Notes: generated by a model from the letters alone, not told the origin. A DNA stretch of 64,000 nucleotides from DAOSXA01 sp964526835 (GCA_964526835.1 CAZGMK010000016.1:8644-72643); one strand, 5' to 3'; counted from the first letter of the stretch, positions 53,525 to 62,117 are shown. Translations and numbers: made by a program.

Positions 53525-53713
53525 TCATGAGGGTCGTGTTGCGATTCCCGTGTAATACTTCACACTTAATCGGACAGCCGGACAACAGGAGAAAGCGGTA
53601 ACATGGGAGAACAATGCAGCGACTCTTCTAGTAATCAGGGAGAGGTCAATCAGTTGCTCCAGTTCTTGGCGTATTGACTCCGTTGAATCTAGCACTTTGA
53701 TGGCCGGCATCAT
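53525..53713 (-). CDS. Small protein or remnant at the island's edge
   Basis: 62 residues from ATG at 53713, with a very good SD (GGAGG 7 nt upstream). The start IKVLDSTESIRQELEQL looks like a folded helix, while the end (FSCCPAVRLSVKYYTGIATR) does not resemble anything I know. In a second phase the same DNA continues as a 60-codon frame, so a frameshift in a once longer gene is likely. It lies past the terminator of the redox operon and would need its own promoter. Confidence 0.4.
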   Translation of the reverse strand: MMPAIKVLDSTESIRQELEQLIDLSLITRRVAALFSHVTAFSCCPAVRLSVKYYTGIATRPS

Positions 53714-53828
53714 CAAATTTCCTCCCTCCACTTCACCTATTTGCTTGGCTAGCCAAGTCTTGCCATACTCACAAAACGGCTGTTTCTGTCGATTCAAGGT
53801 AGCAGAAACAACCCTCTTCTGCGCCACG

Positions 53829-53853
53829 AAAAGACCCGGCCGCGCTCCGGGTC
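53829..53853 (-). terminator. Intrinsic terminator ending the redox operon
   Basis: Minus strand GACCCGG, 7-nt loop, CCGGGTC, then TTTT. It is the first terminator met after the promoter at 62088, about 190 nt past the DUF2173 stop. Confidence 0.8.
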
Positions 53854-54045
53854 CATTCAGACTCCATGGCGGTGCCAATATCACTCTCCCCGGACTCTGG
53901 TGCGCTTTGGCTTTCGGACTCGTTTGCAGTACTCCGCTGTGAGTCTTAGGCAACCCTAGCCGACAGGTTTCCCGGACCCTACGCATGCACAGAAAGACGG
54001 GGCCGTAGAACCTGCGCCCGACGGCCCGTACTGAGATTCGACCGG

Positions 54046-54399
54046 TCAGTAGTTCATTTGCCTGGGGCCCGTTGCCTCGGAACCGGTCAGATCGATCATC
54101 AGTTGATTGTAGTCGGCTTCGGTGGTCTTGACAAAGACGCGAGTATTGCCTACCACCACCACTGAGTGTTCGCTCCCCCATACGATCCATCCGACCAATG
54201 AACCGTAATCGCGCCGCGATTCTGCATTCAGCTCGCTCAGAAAATGTCGGGCAGCGGTATTCTGATAGACACAGAGTTCGGCGCTTTCCATTAGGTCCTC
54301 CGGCATTTCACCGACCTTTCGGATGACTTTGCCGTCATCAGGAGACTGTCCCGCGGCGACCACGCCGTCAGTCTTCATGAGTCGATCAAGTCCAATCAT
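54046..54399 (-). CDS. DUF2173-family protein
   Basis: 117 residues from ATG at 54399 (AAGGAG 6 nt upstream). DUF2173 pattern: MIGLDRLMKTDGVVAAGQSP, then VGWIVWGSEHSVVVVGNTRV, ending GSEATGPRQMNY. It is found in sulfur- and metal-metabolising bacteria; the fold resembles roadblock-type proteins, but the function is unknown. Last gene of the redox operon. Confidence 0.85.
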   Translation of the reverse strand: MIGLDRLMKTDGVVAAGQSPDDGKVIRKVGEMPEDLMESAELCVYQNTAARHFLSELNAESRRDYGSLVGWIVWGSEHSVVVVGNTRVFVKTTEADYNQLMIDLTGSEATGPRQMNY

Positions 54400-54502
54400 G
54401 ACACACTCCTTTTCAAAACGAGTGCCGATGCTCATTCACATCACGCATCGGGTGCGGTGTGTCGCAGATCACCGGCTATACGTCGTGTGGTTTCACATTC
54501 TC

Positions 54503-54760
54503 TCAAATGGCCATCACGGCCTCAAATTCCTCTCGTCGGACATCCATGATCTGGCGAGGAGCCTGCACATCGCCAACCGCCTTGACATCGATCCCGTGAT
54601 TCCGGGCATGCACCTGCAATTCATTAGGAGAACGAGGGCCGAGAACGACTATGATGGAATCGAATTCTCTCAGGTGTTGTTCCGAGCTACTCATTCTGAC
54701 AAACACCTGTTTCCCATTCACTTTGATAACTGCAGTATCCTCAGACCGGTGTCCGAACAT
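54503..54760 (-). pseudogene. C-terminal fragment of an FAD/NAD(P) oxidoreductase (FadH/OYE type)
   Basis: 85 residues. VIKVNGKQVFVRMSSSEQ, then FDSIIVVLGPRSPNEL, then VGDVQAPRQIMDVRREEFEA match the last about 80 residues of 2,4-dienoyl-CoA-reductase-like flavoproteins and end at the natural C-terminus. The catalytic barrel and most of the FAD and NAD sites are missing, and no clear SD precedes the ATG. It is probably a remnant, or a small protein kept for dimer contacts. Confidence 0.5.
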
Positions 54761-54772
54761 CGCATTGCACCA

Positions 54773-55099
54773 TTATTCTTTCAACGCGCACCAGATAATG
54801 AGAATTGTCGCCCCCTGCCGGCTGATGAATGGGCCGTGCTCGACTTCTTTCGGCACTATTCGAAAGGTCCCTTCAGAAAAAACATCGCCGTCGCTTTCAT
54901 ATTCGCCCTTCAAAACATAGTGCAATTCCGTGTATCGATGCGAATGTGCCTCCATGTTCCAATGGGGCGGAATCCTCAGCAGAATCGCCCGAGGAGCGAT
55001 ACTGCCCCCCTGATTCAACACTTTGGTCATGGCTTTGCCGGGATATTCCAGTGCCGGCTGCCAATCCATCTCGTTAGCGCTTATGCAAACTGCGTTCAT
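54773..55099 (-). CDS. Cupin domain protein
   Basis: 108 residues from ATG at 55099; AAGGA about 11 nt upstream. A single beta-barrel cupin has metal ligands in HWNMEAHSHRYTELHYVLKG (His, His, Glu) and a second motif ending EVEHGPF (His). Small cupins bind a metal and a sugar, thiol or other ligand; here the sulfur or metal context may matter. A longer reading would overlap the radical SAM gene. Confidence 0.82.
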   Translation of the reverse strand: MNAVCISANEMDWQPALEYPGKAMTKVLNQGGSIAPRAILLRIPPHWNMEAHSHRYTELHYVLKGEYESDGDVFSEGTFRIVPKEVEHGPFISRQGATILIIWCALKE

Positions 55100-55127
55100 C
55101 GGGATTACATCCTTTCCATTCGAAGTT

Positions 55128-56054
55128 TCACGATCCTCGGAGAAAACGTCTTGGCAGCAAGTATATCCCTTCGCCATAATGGACTTTAACCAACTCACCT
55201 TCTTTCAGCATTCGCTCGACTGTCCCGACTTCGGAGAAGTCAAACTCAATGCCTTTGGCCTGATTGACACGCAACGGGTGTCGACTGCCGATTGCCATGA
55301 TTGCATCCTCGGCGCAGTTGAACTCCTGCAGGCCAAATTCACCAGATTCCTTCCCGGAAATCGCAGTAGCCTGATCGATGATGTGTTGTGCCTCGATGAT
55401 TCTCTCGGGAGGGGGCGGGTGTACCCATGATTCCGCCGGTGGCCGAGTGGGAGTAAGGATATAGACCTTATCTGGCTTGATTCTCTCGATAGCGTCCTGG
55501 ATCCTGATCAACTCGTCATGGCTGTCGTTGACACCACGTACAAGCATCACCTCCAGCCAGAGCTTTCCCGGAAAGCCACGCCGGAAGTCAATCTGACCCT
55601 GTAACATCGAAGCGAATGAGATCTCTCGGTGAGGTCGATTGATACGACGAAAGGTTGCCTGATTGCCGGCGTCGAGAGTAGGAATGACCACGTCGGCATT
55701 CATCAAATCAGATCGAACGTCCTCCCGCCACAACAGGGATCCGTTAGTTATCACCGCTACGGGAGAGCTAACTTCTCCTTTCGTGTGCTCAATAACCCAG
55801 CCTAGGTCGGCATATAGAGTGGGCTCGCCATCGCCGACGAGAGTCACATAGTCCGGATTTGTCTGATTTGCCTGGCTTACGATTTCGGCCAACAATTCCT
55901 CTCTTGGGAAAAAACTCTCTCGGTCCGCCTGCAGGTGGTCTGTTCGCCCGAGCTGACAGTAAACGCATGTGTAGGAACAGGTCTTCGGAGGGATAGGACT
56001 GACTCCCAGTGATCGACCAAGCCGACGTGATGGCACCGGACCATAGGTATACAT
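55128..56054 (-). CDS. Radical SAM protein (COG0731-like)
   Basis: 308 residues with the cluster motif CSYTCVYCQLGRTDH, then YVTLVGDGEPTLYADLGWVI, then VAVITNGSLLWREDVRSDLM, the usual core. A C-terminal region from about 230 (ISGKESGEFGLQEFNCAEDA) suggests a wybutosine- or Fe-S-maturation-like group, but I cannot name the substrate. SD GGAGG 6 nt before ATG; 35 nt after the permease gene. Confidence 0.88.
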   Translation of the reverse strand: MYTYGPVPSRRLGRSLGVSPIPPKTCSYTCVYCQLGRTDHLQADRESFFPREELLAEIVSQANQTNPDYVTLVGDGEPTLYADLGWVIEHTKGEVSSPVAVITNGSLLWREDVRSDLMNADVVIPTLDAGNQATFRRINRPHREISFASMLQGQIDFRRGFPGKLWLEVMLVRGVNDSHDELIRIQDAIERIKPDKVYILTPTRPPAESWVHPPPPERIIEAQHIIDQATAISGKESGEFGLQEFNCAEDAIMAIGSRHPLRVNQAKGIEFDFSEVGTVERMLKEGELVKVHYGEGIYLLPRRFLRGS

Positions 56055-56089
56055 TCAAGGCCTCCATCTTTAAAGTAGATCAGTATCGG

Positions 56090-57118
56090 TCAAAACCACT
56101 CTGCCGCAAAATGAAATAGAAGTCCAACCAGGATTCCAGAGGCAAGATTGATGGCTTTAGCAAAACCGAATACCTTGCGTGAGTGTGCAAGCAGCGGCAG
56201 CATGCCGTGCCCGTCCTGAACGATCGAACTCGTGAGCAGTACATCAAAGGAAACAACTCCTTTGGCAAAGAGGGTTGCGAACAACAGATGCGGTCCCGAC
56301 TCCGGAATGATGCCCACAAGGCCCGCAATCATGAGGACCTCCACAGGCCTGTCCCGTATGATCGCTTCAAGGTGCAAATGGTGCGTGACGAACCATGTCA
56401 CAATAAGCGCACTGAAAGTCCAAAGAAATACTCGGTGTATGTGGCCGCGAACCACATGGTTCCAGAGATGCTCCCGCAAGAAGTGCTCGGGCACAGTACC
56501 AACGATGAAGATTCCCGCAAGACTCACGCCGAGTAGGGTTACGCGGATCCAATTCCATTGGGCCGGGCCGACGGCTCCGGTGAGAAGGGCAAACATAAAC
56601 AGCACCAGTGCCATGATGAGTATGCCCCTGGCTGGCGACAGGTTTCGGAGTTGCCAGATAATCTGACCTCGGGGGAAACACCGACAAGCCGGTCCTGCAT
56701 GGATTCTGAGACGGTCGCAGGTAATGCTAAGTCGGGGGAACCACCTGCCGCCGACAACATCGGTCAACCAGCCGGTGATCAGCCCTACGATCATCAGGAT
56801 AGCGATCAGCAACAACGCTTGCTCGGGGAACAGCGCAAGCATTACGAACGCCTCATCGCCACTGGTAGCGATCATCGCTGCCACCAACGCGCCGAGGCTC
56901 AACAGTCCGTGGGAGTACAATGCAACCACGGCAAAGGCGCCCAGGCAGCCCGGTGTCGCCCCGAGGATAGCCGCAACACAATACTGCATCAGGCGATTGC
57001 CGCCAATCCACTGTCGCCAGCGCCCTTTCGTCAGCACATTAGTATACTCTATCACCAGCATCATCAAACAGACAAAGCCGGATATCATCAGCGATTCTTC
57101 AAGCACACCTACAAGCAT
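56090..57118 (-). CDS. Polytopic permease, putative metal/metalloid exporter family
   Basis: 342 residues, about ten membrane segments. GATPGCLGAFAVVALYSHG, then LVAAMIATSGDEAFVMLALF, and the second half GLVGIIPESGPHLLFATLFA, then DGHGMLPLLAHSRKVFGF form paired signature loops of a family labelled as manganese or arsenic efflux. A basic/Cys segment (RIHAGPACRCFPRG) separates the halves. Polar residues in the two pseudo-repeats (Asp-Glu; Glu-Ser) may bind substrate. Ion not decidable from sequence. Confidence 0.78.
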   Translation of the reverse strand: MLVGVLEESLMISGFVCLMMLVIEYTNVLTKGRWRQWIGGNRLMQYCVAAILGATPGCLGAFAVVALYSHGLLSLGALVAAMIATSGDEAFVMLALFPEQALLLIAILMIVGLITGWLTDVVGGRWFPRLSITCDRLRIHAGPACRCFPRGQIIWQLRNLSPARGILIMALVLFMFALLTGAVGPAQWNWIRVTLLGVSLAGIFIVGTVPEHFLREHLWNHVVRGHIHRVFLWTFSALIVTWFVTHHLHLEAIIRDRPVEVLMIAGLVGIIPESGPHLLFATLFAKGVVSFDVLLTSSIVQDGHGMLPLLAHSRKVFGFAKAINLASGILVGLLFHFAAEWF

Positions 57119-57166
57119 AAAGGGAGTCCCATAAGTGAGATGCGATTGGGCTATTCAGTATCGAAT

Positions 57167-57520
57167 CTATCTGCCAGTCAGCCCATGCTCGCTCCAATCT
57201 GTCGGTTTAAAGAGGCTGCAAAGGGCTAGCGGCGGGCCGTTCACAGCGTCTATTCTGGACACGTGAAGTACGAAACCTTCGATTCCACTGAGCTCGACCA
57301 TAGAGATACCGATTGGATTGGGACGATTTGATACCCGTGTGGCGAGGATCCCGTGATACAAATCCTCTTGAGGCGACCCTACACTCAACGTCGCCGCCTG
57401 AGCCAGATGGAAGTGGTCGATATCCCATTCCCTGGAATGTTTATTAATGGCTTCATCTTGGCCATCATCCTTATCGTATTCACACGGCAGTCGGTGCCGA
57501 TATGGATGTTTGCGTTTCAC
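57167..57520 (-). CDS. Shortened TrmO/TsaA-like protein
   Basis: 117 residues, GTG start with GGAG 7 nt upstream. The core ATRVSNRPNPIGISMVELSG matches the TrmO family (methyl group to t6A37 of tRNA), and HFHLAQAATLSVG matches the part before it. The family's N-terminal SAM-binding strand and the C-terminal part are short or missing, so activity is doubtful. Placed between cytochrome and permease genes in the operon, it is an odd neighbour. Confidence 0.6.
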   Translation of the reverse strand: MKRKHPYRHRLPCEYDKDDGQDEAINKHSREWDIDHFHLAQAATLSVGSPQEDLYHGILATRVSNRPNPIGISMVELSGIEGFVLHVSRIDAVNGPPLALCSLFKPTDWSEHGLTGR

Positions 57521-57535
57521 TTCGTGACTCCAGGT

Positions 57536-58684
57536 TCAGTGACCAAGTCGCTCGCGGACACCGGGAGGGGCGGATTCGGCCGTGCGTCCGTCGTGGTGGC
57601 AGTCGTCGCAGGTCGGGTCTTGATCGTATCGGCGATCAGCGTGGCAGTCCGTGCAATCCAGTTCGGAGTGAACCTCATCCAACTCAAGGCCGGTAACGGC
57701 ATGCCTAAAGGTCTCCTGATTCCAGTTGGCGTGGCAATTGGCACACCTCCGGCTCAAGGGACCTATTCGTCTCCCCGCCGGGTGGCATGACCAGCAATCC
57801 AAATCCTGGTGATATTTACCCAGCGGCCATCCGGTGCCATTATGTGAAAAGCCGGCACGTTCCTGAGTATCATGACACTTTGTGCAGGCGGCGTCGGCAT
57901 GGCACTCACTGCAGGCGGCATGGAGTTCTTCCTCTGTTCGGGAATGCCCACGCTCTTTCTGAATATCATGGCAATTCCCGCAACTTTCCCCACGATGGCA
58001 GTCTACACAACGGAAACCAAACAGTTCTATGTGTTCCTTGTGCTGAAAAGTCACAATCGGGCCCTCGTCGTACGAGGTCTGATGCACTTTGGTAACAGGT
58101 ACGGCGATGACGGGACGCGAGCGCCTGACGATATCGCTTGAATCGGGCACCTCAACCGATAGTATTTCATCCCCGGCGGGAAGATGGCAGACGACACATT
58201 TCGTATCATGACTCCAATCACGGTGACAGGAGAGGCACTGCCGGTGATAGGCTCCCTTCAGGTTCGGCCTGGTCAGGTCACCGGACTGGCTTTCGGCGTG
58301 ACACTCTCGACAGGGAAGAATTCGTCCCTTGGGGCTGTAATGGTGGCAGGTGGCGCAGCCGGCACCCATTTCGGCCATGCTGGCATGCAACTTATGGCCA
58401 AAATATACCGGTTCACACAGATCAACAAGAACATCAAGCACCATCGAACCCGGCGCCTCGCTCAAGTCGTGCTGCGCGGATTGATTGACCATTCTATCAC
58501 GCGGGCACGAAACCAAACAGTGATGAAGAGCGGTTGGTACGGCGCAGCTATGGCAACGCGTGCAATCGAACGTCTTTGTCTCCTCAATCGGTGGCTCTGT
58601 GTGACCAGCAACAGAGAGGATGAGTGCTCCAAGCAAGACCAGCACAGCCCGAAGACGGCTATGCAGTATGTTGACGTTGATCAC
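57536..58684 (-). CDS. Thirteen-haem c-type cytochrome
   Basis: 382 residues from GTG at 58684, which overlaps the nrfD stop (GTGA). A signal peptide (LRAVLVLLGALILSVAG) is followed by 13 CXXCH sites (for example CTRCH, CATCH, CRECH, CLSCH, CVVCH, CVDCH, CGNCH), with further His for axial ligands. It is therefore exported and loaded with haem by a cytochrome-c maturation system. It probably carries electrons between the NrfD membrane subunit and periplasmic or extracellular partners, like HmcA or TmcA. A long reading to 58789 would run inside nrfD and is rejected. Confidence 0.92.
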   Translation of the reverse strand: MINVNILHSRLRAVLVLLGALILSVAGHTEPPIEETKTFDCTRCHSCAVPTALHHCLVSCPRDRMVNQSAQHDLSEAPGSMVLDVLVDLCEPVYFGHKLHASMAEMGAGCATCHHYSPKGRILPCRECHAESQSGDLTRPNLKGAYHRQCLSCHRDWSHDTKCVVCHLPAGDEILSVEVPDSSDIVRRSRPVIAVPVTKVHQTSYDEGPIVTFQHKEHIELFGFRCVDCHRGESCGNCHDIQKERGHSRTEEELHAACSECHADAACTKCHDTQERAGFSHNGTGWPLGKYHQDLDCWSCHPAGRRIGPLSRRCANCHANWNQETFRHAVTGLELDEVHSELDCTDCHADRRYDQDPTCDDCHHDGRTAESAPPGVRERLGH

Positions 58685-59976
58685 AACGCCACCCTCGCCC
58701 TCTCGACCGTGTGCGGCCGGCCAACCGTGGCTTGCAAGTGTTCCTGACATTCCTCCGACGTCAGGACCGGGAAGGTCATTACGATCCACCGGAAAATGAG
58801 TACGAGAGCACTTATCAGTCCGATCGTAACCATGATTTCAGGCAATGAGGGGTAGTAAGGCTGCGCCGGATACAGTGGTTGGTAAGCAACAAGAAAGACA
58901 TTGATTCGATTGAAGACCACGCCAGCCACAACAAGTGATGCCGACACAGACAATCCGACAACCGAATGGCGAACCCGTGCCTGTGCGAGTAGCAGCATAG
59001 GAACGATAACACCTACAATCACTTCAGCCCAGTAAGCAATGGAGGCCGTTGACCCATCGAACAGATAGGGCACAGCATCTCGAATCGTCAGATCAACGAT
59101 TTTGACAACGAGATAGACGCCAAGCAAGGCGGGGATGTAAGCCGCAATAGAAGATAAGAGGCCGATCTCTGGCTTGCACTTGAACGACCGGCTCGTCAGG
59201 ACGGATTCGAATATCACCATCGGAAAGCCTACGGCAATGGCCGAAAGCAGGAACTGCACCGGCAGTGTACTTGTGTACCAGAGTGGATGCATCTTGTTGG
59301 GTACGATGACCATCAGTGTCCCGAGAGAGGACTGGTGCAGGCAGGAAAGGACCACTCCAGCTACTATAAACAGCGATATGAACCGTCCCAGGTACCTTTC
59401 ACCTACTGGGAGCCACGATTCGACGATTCCATTCAGAGGTGAAAGAAGCCCGGGCAAGTTGACTCTTCCCTTGAAGCGTTCCACTACGATCGGCAAGAAC
59501 TCGATATACAGGACCGTCAGATAGATCATGACGCACATGCCGACCTCAAAGAGTACGGAGTTCCCCTGCCACATGCTGGGCAGCATCGGATGCCATACGT
59601 TGTAGTAGCGTCCGAGATCCGCTAGCAATCCGATGACGACAAAGGTATAGCCGAGCATAGCGGTCAGCAGAGCCGGCCGAACGAGTGCATGATATTCCTC
59701 CCGGTGAAAGATATCGACGAGGGCTGCGGTAGTGAACCCTCCCGCTGCCAAAGCCACCCCTGAGGCGACATCAACAGCGATCCAAATGCCCCAGGCGTAC
59801 TGGTCGTCGAGATTCGTTGCGGCCTGAAGGCCGAATATCAGTCGATACAGGTATCCGATGATACCCGCCGCAGCTATGATTGCGAGCACAATTGTACCGC
59901 GCGTGAAATATCTCACGCGTTCGGCAGCCGGATATTCGTTTCTATGTGTTGTCACCGTCCTGTCCCTTCTCGTCAT
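58681..59976 (-). CDS. NrfD/HybB-type quinone-binding membrane subunit
   Basis: 431 residues with about ten membrane segments (VLAIIAAAGIIGYLYRLIFG; ALLTAMLGYTFVVIGLLADL; SVLFEVGMCVMIYLTVLYIE; IVPMLLLAQARVRHSVVGLS). This polytopic family, often called HybB or NrfD, exchanges electrons between quinones and a partner ferredoxin. Two starts are possible: ATG 59976, overlapping the ferredoxin gene by 35 nt, or GTG 59955 with AGGGA about 7 nt upstream. The order ferredoxin, NrfD, multihaem cytochrome resembles Hmc/Qrc-type complexes. Confidence 0.9.
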   Translation of the reverse strand: MTRRDRTVTTHRNEYPAAERVRYFTRGTIVLAIIAAAGIIGYLYRLIFGLQAATNLDDQYAWGIWIAVDVASGVALAAGGFTTAALVDIFHREEYHALVRPALLTAMLGYTFVVIGLLADLGRYYNVWHPMLPSMWQGNSVLFEVGMCVMIYLTVLYIEFLPIVVERFKGRVNLPGLLSPLNGIVESWLPVGERYLGRFISLFIVAGVVLSCLHQSSLGTLMVIVPNKMHPLWYTSTLPVQFLLSAIAVGFPMVIFESVLTSRSFKCKPEIGLLSSIAAYIPALLGVYLVVKIVDLTIRDAVPYLFDGSTASIAYWAEVIVGVIVPMLLLAQARVRHSVVGLSVSASLVVAGVVFNRINVFLVAYQPLYPAQPYYPSLPEIMVTIGLISALVLIFRWIVMTFPVLTSEECQEHLQATVGRPHTVERARVAL

Positions 59977-60847
59977 TTCGCATTGAGTGCATTATCAATC
60001 CAAGCAGGCCGTACATTAGCAGCGGAGGTATAAATGATTTGAACAGTCCGTTTTGAATTGACTCTGTAAGCGGTGGGATTGGATCGGTATCGAGGTCAGG
60101 TAATTCGGTGTGTGAAAAGTCAGTCGGCGCGAGATACATCCAGTTCGTACCGCCGACTTCATGCTCGCCGTAGAGATGCTGGAAGTATCGATCAGGCGAG
60201 TTGGTCATCCGAGTATAGGCAGCTTCAATGAGAGCCTCGCGGGTGCCGAAACGCAGTGCCTCGCTGGGGCAAACCGCTACGCAGGCGGGCACAGATCCCT
60301 GTTCAACCACCCGGGTAAAACAGAAATCGCATTTCCGTACCCGCGGTCTCACCGGATCATCAAACTCGTAACTCGGGATCTGAAAGGGGCAGGCAACCAA
60401 ACAGTATCGGCAGCCGATGCATTTGGAGGGATCGTATGTCACCGGGCCTAACGGGTCCTTGTGTAGTGCTCCGACAATACAGGCAGAAACGCAAGCCGGA
60501 TCGTTGCAGTGCATGCACTGGATTTTCATCGTGTATCGGTGCCCAAGTTCCTGAGGCTTCGCGAATTTGTTTACCACCGTGAAGGCGTCAGGAGCAGGAC
60601 GGCGGTGTTCTGCAAAGACTGACTCATCTTCAAACTCGGCTTTCGGGCTATCGGATAGGTGGTTTATTTGGTTGCACGCCCACTCGCACTTGCGACAACC
60701 CAGGCACAGGGTGGTATCGACCAGTACCCCAAACGCCTTTCTGCTGCCGATTTTCTCGGTGGTGTCATCGGCGTTTGTCGATCCAGTAATCACCGAGACT
60801 GATCCGGCCCCAACGCATTTGAGAAAGTCTCGCCGTGAATTGCTCAT
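59942..60847 (-). CDS. Tat-exported HybA-like 4Fe-4S ferredoxin
   Basis: 301 residues. The twin-arginine signal is SRRDFLKCVGAGSVSVI. Four cluster motifs: CLGCRKCEWAC, CMHCNDPACVSAC, CIGCRYCLVAC, and CDFC plus CVAVC, giving four 4Fe-4S clusters. A C-terminal membrane anchor (FIPPLLMYGLLGLIMH) is typical of HybA. It sits between Mrp and NrfD and probably passes electrons to NrfD on the periplasmic side. GAGG 9 nt upstream; only 5 nt after mrp. Confidence 0.92.
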   Translation of the reverse strand: MSNSRRDFLKCVGAGSVSVITGSTNADDTTEKIGSRKAFGVLVDTTLCLGCRKCEWACNQINHLSDSPKAEFEDESVFAEHRRPAPDAFTVVNKFAKPQELGHRYTMKIQCMHCNDPACVSACIVGALHKDPLGPVTYDPSKCIGCRYCLVACPFQIPSYEFDDPVRPRVRKCDFCFTRVVEQGSVPACVAVCPSEALRFGTREALIEAAYTRMTNSPDRYFQHLYGEHEVGGTNWMYLAPTDFSHTELPDLDTDPIPPLTESIQNGLFKSFIPPLLMYGLLGLIMHSMRNDEKGQDGDNT

Positions 60848-60852
60848 GGGTA

Positions 60853-61713
60853 TTAGCCTCGACTATCGACATACTTCACCCGACACGGGCTTTCCATCAT
60901 CTTCTCGATTCTTCCGGCTATCTCGTTCATCGCACGGGCGATGCAAGAGTCCCGGATGGCCATGACGGCAGGTCGGCCTTCATCTGCCAGCCTTCTGGCA
61001 TCCATCTCAATTGGCAACGCCCCAAGAAACGCGACCTTCAACTGCTGGGCTTGCAGTTGTCCGCCTCCCGCACCAAAAATGTCTATTCGGGTACCACACG
61101 CCGGGCAGGTCAATCCGGACATGTTCTCAATGACGGCGATGTGAGGTATCTTCACTTTCTTGGCCATGTTGATGGCTCTCTCTGAATCAACAAGGGCCAC
61201 CGTCTGGGGAGTCGTCACGATAATCGCCAAACCTGGTTTCATCTTCCGCGCTATTGTTATGATTTCATCGCCGGTGCCGGGGGGAAGATCGACTACAAGG
61301 AAACCCAGCCTGCCCCATTCAACATCGGCCAGTAGCTGGTGAAGCAACTTTGAGCGCATTGGTCCCCGCCAGACAATCGGCTGACCCGGTTCAACCATGT
61401 TCCCTACTGACACTACCTTCATTCCATTGTTGATAAGCGGCTCGATCTTGCCGCCACGCGCGGCCAGTTGGCCCGACAGTCCCAGCATCTTCGGCACGTT
61501 GGGACCGGTAACATCTGCATCGAGTAATCCAGTGCTGTGTCCACGGCTTTGCATCAGAGCGGCCAGATTCACGCTGACTGTTGTCTTGCCAACGCCCCCC
61601 TTGCCGCTCAGGACGATTACACGATGATCAATGTTCCTGAGGGTCGCCGCAATTCGCTCGTCTTGCGCAGCGATGCGCTGTTTCTGCTCGTCACTAAGCA
61701 TCGGTCGGTCCAT
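60853..61713 (-). CDS. Mrp/NBP35-type Fe-S cluster carrier ATPase
   Basis: About 286 residues from ATG at 61713; a TTG reading to 61758 is possible. The P-loop GKGGVGKTTVSVNLAALM, Walker B-like LVVDLPPGTGDEI, and the paired Cys of the cluster-binding motif TCPACGTR are all intact. Mrp proteins carry and deliver Fe-S clusters. First of the co-transcribed redox genes after the small Cys gene, so it may serve the HybA-like ferredoxin or the radical SAM protein. Confidence 0.92.
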   Translation of the reverse strand: MDRPMLSDEQKQRIAAQDERIAATLRNIDHRVIVLSGKGGVGKTTVSVNLAALMQSRGHSTGLLDADVTGPNVPKMLGLSGQLAARGGKIEPLINNGMKVVSVGNMVEPGQPIVWRGPMRSKLLHQLLADVEWGRLGFLVVDLPPGTGDEIITIARKMKPGLAIIVTTPQTVALVDSERAINMAKKVKIPHIAVIENMSGLTCPACGTRIDIFGAGGGQLQAQQLKVAFLGALPIEMDARRLADEGRPAVMAIRDSCIARAMNEIAGRIEKMMESPCRVKYVDSRG

Positions 61714-61784
61714 ATCTCTATGCCATTGCCTAAAGCGATGCAAGGGGTGCTGTGCCAAACCGCGGAAACTCGGGCAACAGTAGA

Positions 61785-61818
61785 CACAGCCGCCTCAATC
61801 ACGAGTGAAGCGGCTGTG
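61785..61818. other. Stem-loop between the small Cys gene and mrp
   Basis: Arms CACAGCCGC / GCGGCTGTG (9 bp) with a 16-nt loop and no T-run on the minus strand. It may adjust the amount of downstream operon RNA relative to the first gene. Confidence 0.45.
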
Positions 61819-61853
61819 GGGACACACCTGAACATGAAGGCTCACGTGGTTTC

Positions 61854-62045
61854 TCAATCATTGCGAGTGAATGCAAGATCCCTGCATCGCCAGCAGCCTT
61901 GCTGCTCGAATGCTTGGCTGGGATCGATGCCTTTGTCGCAGAGCCATAAACATCCGTCAGTGTCTTTGAAAACCTGCATCGGTCGAGCGCCAGGGTTGTA
62001 CACACCATCGCCGATAGCCAGCTTCGCGTCAGTATGCGATTCCAC
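61854..62045 (-). CDS. Small Cys-rich protein, first gene of the redox operon
   Basis: 63 residues from GTG at 62045, with a strong SD (AAAGGAGG 8 nt upstream). Two cysteine pairs, CLWLC and CWRC, lie in a short protein with acidic and aromatic residues and no signal peptide. It could bind a metal or Fe-S cluster, or sense redox state. I do not recognise it. It lies 32 nt after the predicted start of the sigma-54 promoter, which supports a real gene. Confidence 0.68.
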   Translation of the reverse strand: MESHTDAKLAIGDGVYNPGARPMQVFKDTDGCLWLCDKGIDPSQAFEQQGCWRCRDLAFTRND

Positions 62046-62087
62046 GAGCAACACCTCCTTTCGTGGGTAGATGCCACCGGAATGTTA

Positions 62088-62103
62088 AGCAAACGCAATG
62101 CCG
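62088..62103 (-). promoter_or_regulatory. Sigma-54 promoter of the redox operon
   Basis: Minus strand CGGCATTGCGTTTGCT fits -24/-12 (TGGCAC-N5-TTGCW) with two mismatches in the -24 box and the exact GG-to-GC spacing. Predicted start about 62077, 32 nt before the small Cys gene's GTG. A sigma-54 activator gene lies immediately upstream. Confidence 0.72.
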
Positions 62104-62117
62104 AACTTCTACAGAAA

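Noticed and set aside
53525..54190. A 221-codon minus-strand frame running through the redox-operon terminator.
   Set aside because: Only its last 62 codons follow a strong SD; the rest is low quality and crosses the terminator and the DUF2173 3' end.
61739..61757. TGGCAC and TTGCA close together upstream of mrp.
   Set aside because: The spacing is 8 nt instead of 5, so the GG-to-GC distance is wrong for sigma-54.
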